Assembly: GCA_948146395.1 (NCBI GenBank)
Contig: OX411548.1
Coordinates: 63,445,020 to 63,509,019, forward strand
Direction: 5' to 3'
Source: Fragum whitleyi
Lineage: Eukaryota > Mollusca > Bivalvia > Cardiida > Cardiidae
DNA: 64,000 bases
The notes beneath the pieces were generated by a model. The model was not told where the DNA came from. It was given only the letters and a program-made list of their open reading frames with translations, and did not search any database. How positions within the stretch are numbered: position 1 is the stretch's first letter; each line of letters starts with the position of its first letter. Below are positions 11,702 to 22,540 of the stretch, one piece after another. Made by a program: the position numbers and the translations under genes.

Positions 11702-11838
11702 ACCTGCTCTCCATAAAAGATGACCAAAACAGTGCAAAATGTTTGCTTATTATATCCCGCTTTGTACATGAACTTGTGTCCAAAGCGGGGTATAGTTTGC
11801 AAACAGTCTGCACCATTTTGTCATCCTGAAAGCAGGGC
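11702..11838. repeat. Hairpin MITE HP3, copy 2
   Basis: The right arm TCATCCTGAAAGCAGGGC and CAAAGCGGGGTATAGTTTGC, with left arm GCAAAATGTTTGC and ATCCCGCTTTGTAC, mirror the copy at 4965-5080. Confidence 0.7.
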
Positions 11839-11904
11839 CGTATTATTTTTAGAATCTTTAGCAAGCTGTATGGGTCGATTTCTGACAAGAGAGAGAGGTC
11901 AATG

Positions 11905-12215
11905 CTGGGCTCTGTTAGCTCAGTTGGTAATACAATGGGTCTGATCCATGGGTTGTAAGTTTGAGCCCTGGGTTGGCCAACTTTCATCCAATAATTGACA
12001 CAGGTCATCTTAATACATGCCACCGAATTCAAAATAACAAGGCAAAGAAGTCCTTCTAAAGCACCATCTTTTTCAATAATGGTACTGCTGTGCCCAGCTA
12101 GCTCAATCAGTAGCATGTTGGGCTGTCCATTCTGAGATTGCATGTTGGAATCCCGCCTTTGCCAACTTTCATCATTGCAATAATGTTGAAAGTGGTGTTA
12201 AATCAATCAATTGAA
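11905..12215 (+). mobile_element. Two tandem tRNA-derived SINE heads (second SINE family)
   Basis: One tRNA-like head starts at about 11909 (TTAGCTCAGTTGGTAATAC, then GAGCCCTGGG). A second starts at about 12094 (CTAGCTCAATCAGTAGCATG, then GGAATCCCGCC). Both continue with GCCAACTTTCATC. The unit ends AATGTTGAAAGTGGTGTTAA followed by an AATCAATCAATT tail. A-box and B-box spacing supports tRNA descent. Neither folds well enough to call a functional tRNA. Confidence 0.6.
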
Positions 12216-12572
12216 AATGATACCAATTCCATAATTCTTACAGCTTCAAATAAAATGTTCATTTGATTGATTTGTGAAATTATGGGTTTTCTGTGCTGGA
12301 TCTAAATTGTAAAGATTAGGGCCAAAAACAAGATAATTGACAGCGTGCATTGAAATTTGAAAATTGGAAATTGACATCTGAATATGGACTAATCAATTTT
12401 ATGAGCATGTCAATTAAAAAATGTTCAAGTTAGAACTCTTTAGGACTCCCAAAATCCTTTCAATCCCAATGATAATTAAACTTTTGTAAAAGAAAATTGA
12501 CAATTTGCTGTAACTGTGGTGTAATCATTGTTGTTTGAGTGGTCATGCTAAATCTTTGTTGATCAGGGAAAA

Positions 12573-12685
12573 ATCTAGGAGGGGCCCAGTCCCCCATTGC
12601 CCCTAGGTTTTAGGTTGGACGCCTAGATTTCTGGAGAAAATGCCCACCCATATCCCTATTGTTAAATATTGAATTTCTGCAGTCT
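12573..12685. repeat. Dispersed repeat R1, copy 2
   Basis: Matches 7348-7450 through CGCCTAGATTTCTGGAGAAA, CCCATATCCC and GTTAAATATTGAATTTC. Confidence 0.5.
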
Positions 12686-12715
12686 GTCAAGTAGAGGGAG
12701 GTACATTGGTTTCAC

Positions 12716-12800
12716 CTGCTTAGGAAGAAGGTATAGACGAAGATGAGCCTGCACATAAGTGCAGTCTGATCTTTGTCTGTATCTTCTGATGATTTTCAAA
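12716..12800 (+). repeat. T245 core fragment
   Basis: AGGTATAGACGAAGATGAGC, CTGCACATAAGTGCAGTC and TGATCTTTGTCTGTATC are the core of the T245 family; the outer ends are absent. Confidence 0.55.
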
Positions 12801-12934
12801 AGAAAAATAATGACCCTCTATTGATGCAACCAATGTTATTTTGCCATGGCCTTTGAGCAGCATGACATGGATTAATGCAGCATAAGGCTTAAGATGGCAG
12901 TACTGGTCTCTCTCCTTTTGCTTTTGTAGATAAG

Positions 12935-12998
12935 AAAATCAATCAATCAATCAATTGATTGATCAATCGAAAATCAGTCAATCATCCAACCAATCAAT
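12935..12998. repeat. AATC/GATT simple repeat with inversion
   Basis: AATC units flip into ATTGATTGATC and then resume in degenerate form. The right flank AGTAAAATGATTACCTTTC resembles the right flank of the long AATC array at 21.3 kb, suggesting both derive from one repeat type. Confidence 0.6.
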
Positions 12999-13795
12999 CA
13001 ACCAGTAAAATGATTACCTTTCAATGAAATTGATTAGTACAAATACAATGGAAGCAAATTTAATATTGTTTAACAAGCAAACGGCGGATTATGGTGAAAA
13101 ATATGATGGATGAACTGCTGGTAGTGGGATTGCTGAACTTTATGTTTTTTGTGCTGTTTAAAACTGAAACATTGGGAAGGTGCACCAGCCTTGTAATATA
13201 TCTTAAATACTCTTTAAAGTATTCAATTAAAAGACGTCTGATTCCTCAAAAAAAAAAAAGAATGAGGGCAAGAGTTGAATCTGTCTTTGAATTGATAGAT
13301 CATATCAAAGGGAAGTTACTCTAGCATTGCAAGAAAAAAATAACTTACAGGGTTGTCTTTCTTGAAAAAATAACCCTTCTCATCAAAAACCCTTGCATTA
13401 TGGCCAAAGTGACAGTTAAGAAATGTTTACTAAACATAATGGGTTTCAACAATATTTCAGTTATATCCTGTCAGCTAATGCACCTAACCATGGCTTCCTT
13501 TTGTTTCTCATACCACTCCAACCAAACCACCAGCAGTTAATGCCAGTAAGGTGTACTTCTCAACATTCCACCCATTCAGACAAACAATATATGTCATGTT
13601 GACTTGTGTCAAATGTTGGATGAAAGATAGCTGAGCTTTGGATCTGACCCCCAACAGCCTGAGCTGAGCATTTCAGATTGAACTTAGACCGGGCTTGGCA
13701 CAAAAATATGGTCTTGGATTTTGAATTTCAATGTTGTTAGAAACTATCCTTATGAGCAAGAAGATACTCTTGATGATCAACAGAACTGCTAATTT

Positions 13796-14045
13796 GTTAG
13801 CCCCTGTCATGCTGAATTAATCCTTGGCAAATATTGTATCAAAATCAAAGTACTGAAGGAACTGGATGCACTAATTGGGAAGAGTTTTTATTTTGAAAAT
13901 ATGGTTTTAAACTTTTCTATTTGATGAAAATCGGGTGGTATGAACTAAGATCAAGCTGCACATATGTCTCTATATATGCAGGCTGATCATGGTCTATACC
14001 TCCTGCCAAACCAGGAATATTCCGGAAACAGCATGAAAAGGGATA
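13796..14045 (-). repeat. T245 element, nearly full length
   Basis: Begins CCCCTGTCATGCTGAATTAA and ends CAGCATGAAAAGGGAT. Core CTAAGATCAAGCTGCACATA and CAGGCTGATCATGG. Relative to the copy at 17.96 kb the body is inverted. Non-coding. Confidence 0.7.
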
Positions 14046-14323
14046 GTATTTAAAAATAAATCTAGATGAAAAAAGAATATCAGTTTATACCCATTTCCTG
14101 CTCTACAAGAAAGATGGCAACAATCTCATCCATCATTGGTAATCAGAGAATTTAGGGATTAAAATATGTCTATTGGTGCCTAACATAGGGATACTACATT
14201 ATCAGGTTATGTAAGCCCTGTAACAGGCAAATAGTTGGGTGTTTTCAAAGAAGTAGATGTAACACAGAGGCAAGTAGCAGTTTGTTAGCAGTTTCTGTCT
14301 CCCATCCTTTGAGAATGAAGACT

Positions 14324-14419
14324 GTAGTCTAATACTGACTCCCATATCAAAAGGGAATTTGAAAGCATCAAATAGTGCTTTCAAATTCCCTTTTGATATG
14401 GGAGTCAGTATTAGACTAC
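14324..14419. repeat. Perfect 43-bp stem hairpin
   Basis: The left arm 14324-14366 (starting GTAGTCTAATACTGACTCCC) and right arm 14377-14419 are exact reverse complements around a 10-base loop ATCAAATAGT. No second copy is seen in the window. A stem this long without a mismatch indicates recent origin. It is unlike ordinary animal pre-miRNA, which carries bulges. Confidence 0.85.
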
Positions 14420-14600
14420 GCAAACAGGGGCAGCCTAAAACATCATGGGAGGGTTTGATAGTGAGAGACCTTGCAGAATGGATTATATTGAGGATTGATA
14501 TATCAGGGATGCTTGGAAAACGTCAAATAGGGATACGTCAATGAGATCAGCCATGTGTTCAGTCAGTCAGTTTTCTGGAGTCAAGACTTCTGTGGATGAT

Positions 14601-14879
14601 GCCGTGGTCATTGTGCATTTGGTAGCGCATCGGACTGTCAATCTAGAGGTCCCAGGTTTGATCCCGATGGCAGCAATCATCTTTCAAAGTATTTGTCTCT
14701 CACCAATGGTTTGATAATGGTAGACTTATGTGAGATTATAGTGGCTGGAGGCTAGGAAAGGATGTGATGGTTGTACTGAATAGAGAAATATCAGGAATCT
14801 GTTGTTAGGTGCTCCAGCCGCCGGGATATAACTGAAAAAATGTTGAAAGTGGCGATAAACCCAATTCAATCAATCAATC
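14601..14879 (+). mobile_element. SINE family S, near full length
   Basis: Head with GGTAGCGCATCGGACTGTC and B box GGTTTGATCCC; body TTTGTCTCTCACCAATGG, GTGGCTGGAGGCTAGGAAAG, TTAGGTGCTCCAGCCGCC; tail CAATCAATCAATC. A central region conserved between copies separates head and tail. Possibly the molluscan RUDI/V-SINE group; this was not checked against a library. Confidence 0.8.
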
Positions 14880-14918
14880 TGTGGATGCTGCTCCTTCTAC
14901 TGCAAGTCAATCAAAAGA

Positions 14919-14958
14919 CAGATGATGATGATGATGATGATGATGATGGTGATGATTT
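14919..14958. repeat. GAT microsatellite
   Basis: About 11 GAT units with one GGT interruption, just downstream of the SINE tail. Confidence 0.9.
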
Positions 14959-15114
14959 CATAATAAGGGAGCAAGTTGGACTCAATTCCTGATCTACAAG
15001 AAAGTCACAACAGCCATTTTCATCTTAGAGTGGCTTGGATGTTGTACCAACTGCTCAAATAAGCTCTCATTATGCTATTTCAGATACCTGTGAAAATATT
15101 ATGTTTGATATATT

Positions 15115-15190
15115 GAGGGGTTAGTGCAATATTATTGCAAGTGCCTATATAGATATATAGGCACTTACAATAGTATTGCACTGACCCTTT
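15115..15190. repeat. Hairpin MITE, HP1-related subfamily (GGGTTAGTGCAATA)
   Basis: Arms AGGGGTTAGTGCAATATTAT and ATAGTATTGCACTGACCCTT with centre GCCTATATAGATATATAGGC. The architecture equals HP1 but the terminal sequence differs. Confidence 0.75.
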
Positions 15191-15399
15191 TATATTTCCT
15201 GTCCTAGGAAAATAGTAAGAATGATATATGTTGTTTCTTTATTTTCTACAATGTTTTTCAAGCTTTGATCATGAAGTTTGTTAGCAAAAAAAAAAAATGG
15301 TTTATGAAAAAAGGGTAAAGGAATAAAAAAACATCATGAAAAAATTGATAATAAGTATGAGGAATTACTTTTCCTTAATTTTTTTTGACACAATATATC

Positions 15400-15474
15400 G
15401 AGGGGTCATTGTAATATTATTCTAAGTGTCTATAAGTATATAGGCACTTACAATAGTGTTAGACTAACACCCTG
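15400..15474. repeat. Hairpin MITE, second copy of the GGGTTAGTGCAATA subfamily
   Basis: GAGGGGTCATTGTAATATTA and ACAATAGTGTTAGACTAACA arms; centre TATAAGTATATAGGCAC. More diverged than the copy 285 bp upstream. Confidence 0.65.
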
Positions 15475-16229
15475 ATATGAGGATTATCAAAAAGGGATTT
15501 TAATTTGTTGAAAGTATTTTTAACCTAACTTGTTTGATTCAAGCCTGAAATATTATATCTAGCAATTTTGCCTCTGCAAGTTTTTAACTGGATTTTATTC
15601 ATAAGTAATTGGATAACGGGTGAAATGAAAATATGGTCTATAGAAAAGCAATTTTATTATCCATTAGCAGATAGCTGTATAATCTAGTATTGAATCAATT
15701 AATGTATGAAATGTCGTAGCGGATTAAATCCCCCTTTGTCATGATTGAAATTGCTTTTCTGAACAATCAATAACTTATCAATGGGGTGAATGGTCTCCCT
15801 TTAGGCCGCATTAGCAAATTAATTGAAAGTACCTTGGCGAGATAAATGAGGGTTTATCTCACTGGATATCTCATTTATCGGACACCTCTGTTGCTCATCT
15901 GACAGATTTAAAATAGTGTGGGAAAAGGATAAATTTAGTAGATTTTGATGCCTTGGTAGACTACAAAGATTACATGAAGGGTGTTGTAGTTATATTGAGG
16001 CAGCTGGTGTTTCTACCCATGGTTTTTTTGCATTTCTCACATCATTACAGAACCTTGCATTTCATCCCAACCTCAGCTGCCCATCCCATATAGGCTTGCA
16101 TCACTTCATTTGCCAACTATACCACACAATTGAGAGCCCCAAAAGGTTGACCACAGAGCCAACTTGGCTTGGCACCACAAAAATTAAGAATTATCTAAAG
16201 TGAAAGATCTTGCACTGGGGAGGGAAACA

Positions 16230-16682
16230 GGGATACCATATTTCGATGGCTCAATGCAAGGCAGTTGTAACTACCTATATATTTATATGCAGTTACAACT
16301 GTTCTGCACTGAGCCATCTGGGATACCGTATTTTGCTGGCTCAATGCAGAACAGTTGTAACTGGCTATATATTTATAGGCAGTTACAACTGTTCTGCACT
16401 GAGCCATCTCGGATACCATATTTTGATGGCTTAATGCAGAACAGTTGTAAATGCATATATATATTTATAGGCAGTTAAAACTGTTCTGCACTGAGCCATC
16501 TGGGATACCATATTTTGATGGCTTAATGCAGAACAGTTGTAAATGCATATATATTTATAGGCAGTTACAACTGTTCTGCACTGAGCCATCTCGGATACCA
16601 TATTTCGCTGGCTCAATGCAGAACAGTTGTAACTACCTATATATTTATAGGCAGTTACAACTGCTTTGCACTGAGCCATCTG
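16230..16682. repeat. Tandem array of five HP1 hairpins, 90-bp unit
   Basis: Units start at GGATACC at about 16231, 16321, 16411, 16503 and 16593. Each holds a full HP1 hairpin (GCTCAATGCAGAACAGTTG ... CTGTTCTGCACTGAGCC) plus a short linker. Since 90 bp is 30 codons, open frames run through on both strands (for example 16200-16478 and 16195-16419); these are artefacts of the array and not genes. Confidence 0.9.
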
Positions 16683-17247
16683 TAAAGAAATATAGGAATC
16701 AAACATATCGTCCTGTCAGAGTGTAACCAAAATGGCATGACCATGATTTCATTATGATGTTTTGTTTTGCCCACTGATGAATAAATGAGAGAGTGCAATT
16801 GAGGCCTAACAATTCCTCTACACAATATATTACAATTTGTTTGAAAGCAAATTATTTGCTGACCTTTAATTTAATTCAAATTGCAACTGAGAAAACAATG
16901 AAAAGCTTTTCAAAAAAAAAAAAAATCTTTGTCTTGATAATGTTTCAATAGTTGTATATGGTTGATGCCTAAATTCATAATTGTGTAACCGAATTTCTTT
17001 TTTTCGTGTTAAAGTAAATATTTATGAATGAATCAAAAGGGTTTAATCCAATATTCAATAGCATTTCCCCATCTAAATATGGGACATTTTTAAGAATTCA
17101 CCTCCATTTAATTGAATTTTATTCTCTTTGAATTGTCTGGCAGTGTCAGGAAATGGATTTCCCATTCCCATAGAGAATCGCACAGCTACAGCTAAATGGA
17201 CTTAAAGGGATTTTGCATATAGATAAATTAATGACCCTGTTACATAC

Positions 17248-17356
17248 TCTATGTTGTAGGCACTCTTTAGAATCGTCTAGACAATTCAAATGAGTACCCA
17301 CATCATAGTGTTGCATTTTGAAATAAAGATTTTAGGCTGGCTTTACCCTCAACCCC
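17248..17356 (+). repeat. Hairpin-bearing repeat HP4, copy 1
   Basis: GTCTAGACAATTCAAATGAG followed by TACCCACATCATAG, then TTTTAGGCTGGCTTTACCC, shared with 29901-30014. The left arm is partly decayed here. Confidence 0.65.
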
Positions 17357-17897
17357 CTTATGTAGATGTATGTTTTTCCATAAAGAATCATAGGCTTTTC
17401 AGATAATCTCATTTTAGACCTCTACCACACGCGCACACAAATCATTGTAGGGCTATCAAAATGTGGTAGCCACAGCTTTTGTAAGATTTTGGTCTCACAT
17501 GGAAAATTCAGTAACTTCTTGTGGAATAACAAGATACTGACATTGTTAGAAAAGAAAATAATGATACAAATAGTTTCAATATTAATTTGATTATAAAGAA
17601 ATTAAAATTCATAAAACCCGGTGTAAGATTCTATCAGAGCTTTATTCCTTCATGTCATACTACACTTTTATTGAAATATTGAAATATTCCTATTTCAATG
17701 CCTTCGATTGTTTAGTGCAGTTGAAAGAAAATATTAAGGTGTTAAATAAAATTTAAAATGGGATTATTAGGAAAAGGCAAAGAATTTTGTTAATTAAGTC
17801 TACTTCTTTAAATTATATATATTTTTTTTTCAAAAATAGAAATTTGACAGTATTTTGGTTGCCTGAATGAAGCTGTGGGAAATATAACAGCATTCTC

Positions 17898-18258
17898 TTA
17901 AATATTTACCGACACACATGATTAATAAGATATGAAAACTACTGCTTTTGAAAGTTAACCCTTGTCATGCTGAACCCAAAATATTCCTGCTTTAACAGGA
18001 CGTATAGACAAAGATCAGCCTGCACATATTGTGCAGTCTGATGTTAGTCTACATCACCTGTTTCTAACTTTCAAACCAGAATTGTCAACAGGTTTAGTTT
18101 TTCTACTAAAAATTGACCTACAGTTGGTACTTTCAGTGCTTTTTACCCTTTGATTTGGATAGAAATTTTAGCCAAAATTTATTCAGCATGACAAGGGTTA
18201 AATATTTACAGGCACTCATGATTAATTAAGATATGAAAACTACGGCTTATGAAAGTTA
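17898..18258 (+). repeat. T245 element bracketed by 60-bp direct repeats
   Basis: The element itself is 17956-18200, from TTAACCCTTGTCATGCTGAA to TTCAGCATGACAAGGGTTA, with the core AAAGATCAGCCTGCACATAT and GTGCAGTCTGATG. It is flanked immediately by near-identical segments at 17898-17957 and 18198-18258 (TTAAATATTTAC ... GAAAGTTA). That is far longer than the target duplication of a DNA transposon. Confidence 0.8.
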
Positions 18259-18274
18259 AGATTGCCTCAGAAGC

Positions 18275-18600
18275 TAGGCATTCTCCGTAATTTTCCCAAG
18301 CATCATGCGTCTGACTACAATACAAACTTGCCTCGTTAAATACGAGAATATTGGGGCCAAAATGTGCATTCCGTTACAGCAGCGACCTCACTCATTGTTC
18401 GTGTCTCGGGAGGCAGGCAGAATTTTTTCAAATATTCCAATTTGCCAGCGAAGAAAATCTCTTCAGGATTTGGCATTTTTTTCTTTTTCGCAAATTTGAT
18501 TGTAAATTCAGTCGGTAATGAACTGTGGGAAACTTTTGTTGAATGGAATTGTAATAGTGAATGTTTTGTAAGGATATTTTAAAGGTGTATTTAAGGAAAA
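18275..18600. other. Less AT-rich single-copy block
   Basis: The sequence is more GC-balanced than its neighbours. Open frames overlap at 18305-18499 and 18364-18582 on the + strand. Neither translation suggests a known family, and no matched acceptor/donor pair frames them. It could be a conserved non-coding element. Confidence 0.25.
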
Positions 18601-18767
18601 TATAATTTGGAGATCAACATATAGCTTTGAGTATAATGAAATTAATTTCTGACAGTAATATTTATACCTTATGAAACTGTTGTTCAGGTATCCTTTCTAG
18701 TAATCCTCAAATTTCTCGTAAATACTAGAAGTTTAATGTTTGAAATCGGTTCAGAACACTTTAAGTT

Positions 18768-18955
18768 AAATATCCTTTCCTATTCTAGGATTTCTTCAGA
18801 AAATATTAAGGAAAAAGAAGAAATTGCTTGTAACAAGTGATTTCTCCTTTTACCACAATATTTTCTACCATTAAGAATGGCTGCTTTTCAAATCTAACCC
18901 ACTTTCCATTAATGCCGGCAACCTCTCAAAATTTTGGAAAAACAGGAAATTGAAA
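18768..18955. repeat. MITE HP6, copy 1, internal part
   Basis: Centre AGAAATTGCTTGTAACAAGT and GATTTCTCCTTTTACCAC, then ATTTTCTACC and CTTTTCAAATCTAACCCAC, shared with 49377-49612. The termini are eroded. Confidence 0.55.
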
Positions 18956-19199
18956 CTCAAAATTCTAGGAAAGAACGCAATCTCGGAAACATTGTGAGAA
19001 AATGTCAACATTTTCCTCACATAAGTATTTTTCTCTAGATAAACTAGGGTTAAATGAGCTATTGTTATGACTATTCCTAAAAGGATGAGTGGCTAAAACT
19101 TTTATTTAAGCCAAAGAAAGTCTACAATCTATTTTATCAATAAAGCATTAAATTATTAAAAAACTAACTTCCAACAACCTAGGGTTATCAGGTTAATTA

Positions 19200-19522
19200 A
19201 AAAGTCAATAAGGCGGACAATTCCGATAATGATTTTTTACCTGTGAACAGCTAGCTGCCGTACTTGAAGTGAGGGTTACACTCGAGTGAATAGTGTATAT
19301 AGTACAGATCTAATCTACCAATCGAGAGAGAGCTGTTTTCAGTTCATATTGACACTTTCCAGTGTATGACGTTGTTACTAGAGGCTATAGCTTCAGTGAT
19401 TATTAGGCTAATATTTTTTCCTCCTTTTCTTACGCTTCTTCTGTGATCATTTTCTTTATCGTTCTTCGCTTTTCCTGTTGGATCCTGATTGGATATTTAA
19501 TTCGGTGTATTTAAATGTAAGT
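19200..19522 (+). promoter_or_regulatory. Candidate promoter and non-coding first exon
   Basis: This stretch is free of recognised repeats. It contains TGACGTTG (CRE-like half site, near 19367), an inverted CCAAT-type GATTGG near 19489, and a pyrimidine-rich tract at about 19415-19475. It ends in the donor-like AAAT/GTAAGTATT with GT at 19517. There is no clear TATA box and no long open frame. If it belongs with the exon at 51.2 kb, the intron would exceed 31 kb. This is inference from motif density only and could be chance. Confidence 0.2.
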
Positions 19523-19784
19523 ATTTTGACGATTTTCATTCATGAATTTGTTGTAGTTTAAGGTGACAGGGATGCCTTGATGTATTTTGTTTGCTTACCG
19601 ATGCGCAGAAAGTGAAAGTTCGAATTAACGCCTACTTCACTTATTATAGTAAATAACTGTATAACAGTGGTTTTACCCCTATCCTACCTGACTAAGCCCT
19701 AAATAAATCTCTTGAAATGTATTGAACTGTTTTGGCTTTTCTTGCAGTGTTTAAAAAGATTTCCTCTTTAGATGAGGTTAATCT

Positions 19785-20034
19785 TAACCCTTGTTATGCT
19801 GAACCTGGATTATTCCTGCTTTGGCATGAGGTATAGACAAAGATCAGCCTGCACAAAAGAGCAGTCTAATCTTAGTCCTTACCATCTGGATTTCTTCCAT
19901 AAGCCAGAAAAGTTTTAAGATAACATTTTCAAAATAGATACATGTTCAATATACTTACTCACAATTAGTAGATCCAATTATCTAAGCACTTTGATTTTAA
20001 TGCTCCTAGTCCAAGTTTAATATGACAATGGTTA
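19785..20034 (+). repeat. T245 element
   Basis: Begins TTAACCCTTGTTATGCTGAA; core CAAAGATCAGCCTGCACAAA; the far end is worn to TATGACAATGGTTA. Its last bases belong to a direct repeat that reappears after the neighbouring SINE. Confidence 0.7.
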
Positions 20035-20394
20035 TGAGGAGCAGTTTATGGTTCAAACCAATTTTTGCAGTCATAGCACAGATGCTAGGGCGTCAGACTG
20101 TCAATCTAGAGGTCCAGGGTTCGATCCCCGACAGCAGCACGAATTCCTTCTGACTCTCAACAATGGGTTGATAATTGTGGACCTATGTGAGATAGCAGCT
20201 GGAGGTAAGGAAAGGATGTAATGATAATACTGGTGTGAGAAATACCAGGAATCCATTTTTAGGTGGTCCAGCTGTCGAAATATAACTGAAAAAATGTTGA
20301 AAGCGGTATAAAACCTCATTTCAAATTAATTTTTTTTTAAGCATTATATGACAGTGGTTATAGGGAGCATTTTATGGTGCAAACAAATTTTAGT
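20020..20394 (+). mobile_element. SINE family S flanked by ~48-bp direct repeats
   Basis: The SINE (about 20069-20344) has A-box-like TAGCACAGATGCTAGGGCG, B box GGTTCGATCCCC (a full match to GGTTCRANNCC), body GATAGCAGCTGGAGG and GAAATACCAGGAATCC, and an AT-rich tail. The segments immediately outside, 20020-20068 and 20345-20394, are similar over their whole length (TATGACAATGGTTATGAGGA versus TATGACAGTGGTTATAGGGA at the start). Confidence 0.75.
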
Positions 20395-20399
20395 CAGGG

Positions 20400-21325
20400 T
20401 GTACAGTTGTTGTTATTGTTGTCTGTACAAGTCTTAGTTGTTTGTGGTCAAAACTTACCATTATTTTGTAATCCTTGGTATCAAAGTTATAACCTTGGAA
20501 CAACATTGGCATCAGGGCTACCAAGATGTGGTGGGATTGTTTTAGCCAGTACAAAATGATAGAAAATGTATCGATATATAAGATTTGTTTTATCAATTTC
20601 TCCTTTTTTCATAGTCTTTTTTTAACATATCTTCATTGTAAAAAAAAATATATATAGGCTATGAGAGGAGAATTGTCTTATTGAAAAAATATTTCTTATT
20701 TAGTTAAAGCTTAGCTACAATGCATTTATCAAATAAATGTGAAGTGGGAAATGTTAGAATACTTTACTGTTAAAACAGTTTTAAATTTCCAAGAAACAAA
20801 TTGAAAATGCCTGCATAAATGTAAAAACAAATATGCTTTTAACACAAACTCCGAAGAAATATATCCCTAAGGATATAAGTGTAGACATGTTCTTATTTTA
20901 TCTTGAAAATTGTTCTTTTATTAGACCCAAAGCTTCTGTAGAAATGTAAGAAAAGCTTTGAAGGATATATTAGGTGCCAAGTTGATTAAATGCATGATTA
21001 TATATAGTGTTTAAAGAACAATCACGAGAAATCAACCCTTGTGGTACATACCTTACTTTGCATGTCAAATTACAGAAGATTGTCCATTAGCCTTTTTGAG
21101 CAAATCTGGCAAGTGAAAAGTTATGTGAACCATTAAAAAAAGAAAAAAGAAAAAGAATAGACCAGAACAAATATTTTATTTCACCCAGTTTAACTATTAT
21201 TCAACAATTATTATACCCTAATCACATCCATTAATTGATTTTGAAACCTCAACAAACAAATAAATCAGTCAGTTAATTCATCTATCAATAAAACAAATAA
21301 TTTAAATCCATCAATCAATTAGTTG
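20400..21325. other. AT-rich single-copy stretch
   Basis: No gene seen. The open frame 20374-20559 overlaps the SINE-flanking repeat and lacks coding character. A purine-rich run (about 21136-21158) is the only notable local feature. Confidence 0.35.
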
Positions 21326-21480
<155 letters not shown>

Positions 21481-21579
21481 TAAAACAATTACTTTTCTTT
21501 GATTAATAACGATTCTGAAAATATAGCTTCAGAAATATCATTAGGAAACCTCTGTTGACTCTGTTAAAGTTTATGTCTT

Positions 21580-21690
21580 CTAAAAAGCTGTGGAAACATT
21601 ATGGGTCTACTACCTTAAATCAGACATGCAGTCTGATTCTAGCCTACACTGCCTGCTTTCTTCTTAATTATTGTGGCAAAAAATTAAACC
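21580..21690. repeat. Decayed T245 core
   Basis: GACATGCAGTCTGATTCTAG and CCTACACTGCCTGC recall the T245 centre. Ends not found. Confidence 0.3.
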
Positions 21691-22073
21691 AGACAGATGG
21701 AGATGTCAACCAAATATTTAGATATTTGATTGAAATGAAATTTAAATTCCCCAGGATAAGGGTTTACTCTGAAATCAGTAGCTAATGAGAGCCCAGCCAG
21801 ATGAGGCTTATCAGAGCCTGGTAAAGCCAAACAAATTGATCTTGCCAGAGTAAATAGAATTGAAGATATCCAAGGAAGCTGACAGCCATTCATATTTTCT
21901 AAATGAATTTCCAACTACTTTACAACAGATGGTTTTCATCAGGGAAAAAAATCATCAGAAAAAAAACTTAGACAATTTAACCCTTCTCAGTTTTCCTGGT
22001 TAGATTTTTCCTTATTGACTCATCAATACTTGACCAGCTTTCCCTTTATAACTGCTGTCATAGCAGAGCTTGT

Positions 22074-22490
22074 GCCGAATCCAATTAGCGCAATTGGTGA
22101 TGCATTGGTCTGTCAATCCTGAGATTGTTAGTTTGAATCTCTGCTCTACCAACTTTTCATCTGACATTAGAATAATGAATTTTGAGGGTTCGGTGCAAGA
22201 CTGTAGTAAGCGTATATACATTGGGGCGTATTTACACTTACAACAGTCTTGCACTGAACCCACTATTTGACAAACGTCATTGTGACATTTAACATTGTAA
22301 GTCTCTAATCATAAGGCCAATTATAAGGAGTACATCTAAGTTAGATCGATGGGAGACTTTTGGCTAGGGTGAAATTTTGTGGTTGTTCTAGTATGAGAAA
22401 CAACAGGAAGCCATGGTTAGGTGCACCAGCCTAAGCAATATAACTGCATTAATGTTTAAAGAGGCGATAAACCCTAAACAATCAATCAAA
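22074..22490 (+). mobile_element. SINE (second family) split by an HP1-related hairpin
   Basis: The head has TTAGCGCAATTGGTGATGCA, then GTTTGAATCTCTGC and CTACCAACTTTTCATC. After the hairpin at 22186-22261 the body continues to TTAGGTGCACCAGCC, ATATAACTGCATTAATG, GAGGCGATAAACCC and a CAATCAATCAAAC tail. Confidence 0.65.
22186..22261. repeat. Hairpin MITE, HP1-related subfamily (GGGTTCGGTGCAAG)
   Basis: Arms GGGTTCGGTGCAAGACTGTA and AACAGTCTTGCACTGAACC. The same subfamily recurs at 50305-50378. Confidence 0.75.
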
Positions 22491-22540
22491 CAAGCATAGT
22501 ACATAAAGCATGGCAGACTCCCAAACATGAGGTAAAGGGT

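Noticed and set aside
11685..12143. 152-codon open frame on the minus strand
   Set aside because: Runs through an HP3 hairpin and antisense SINE heads, so it is repeat-derived.
16195..16726. Overlapping repetitive open frames on both strands
   Set aside because: A 90-bp repeat (30 codons) without stops automatically gives such frames.
18305..18582. Two overlapping + strand frames as a gene
   Set aside because: No splice-site pair, no family resemblance, and the two frames compete for the same DNA.
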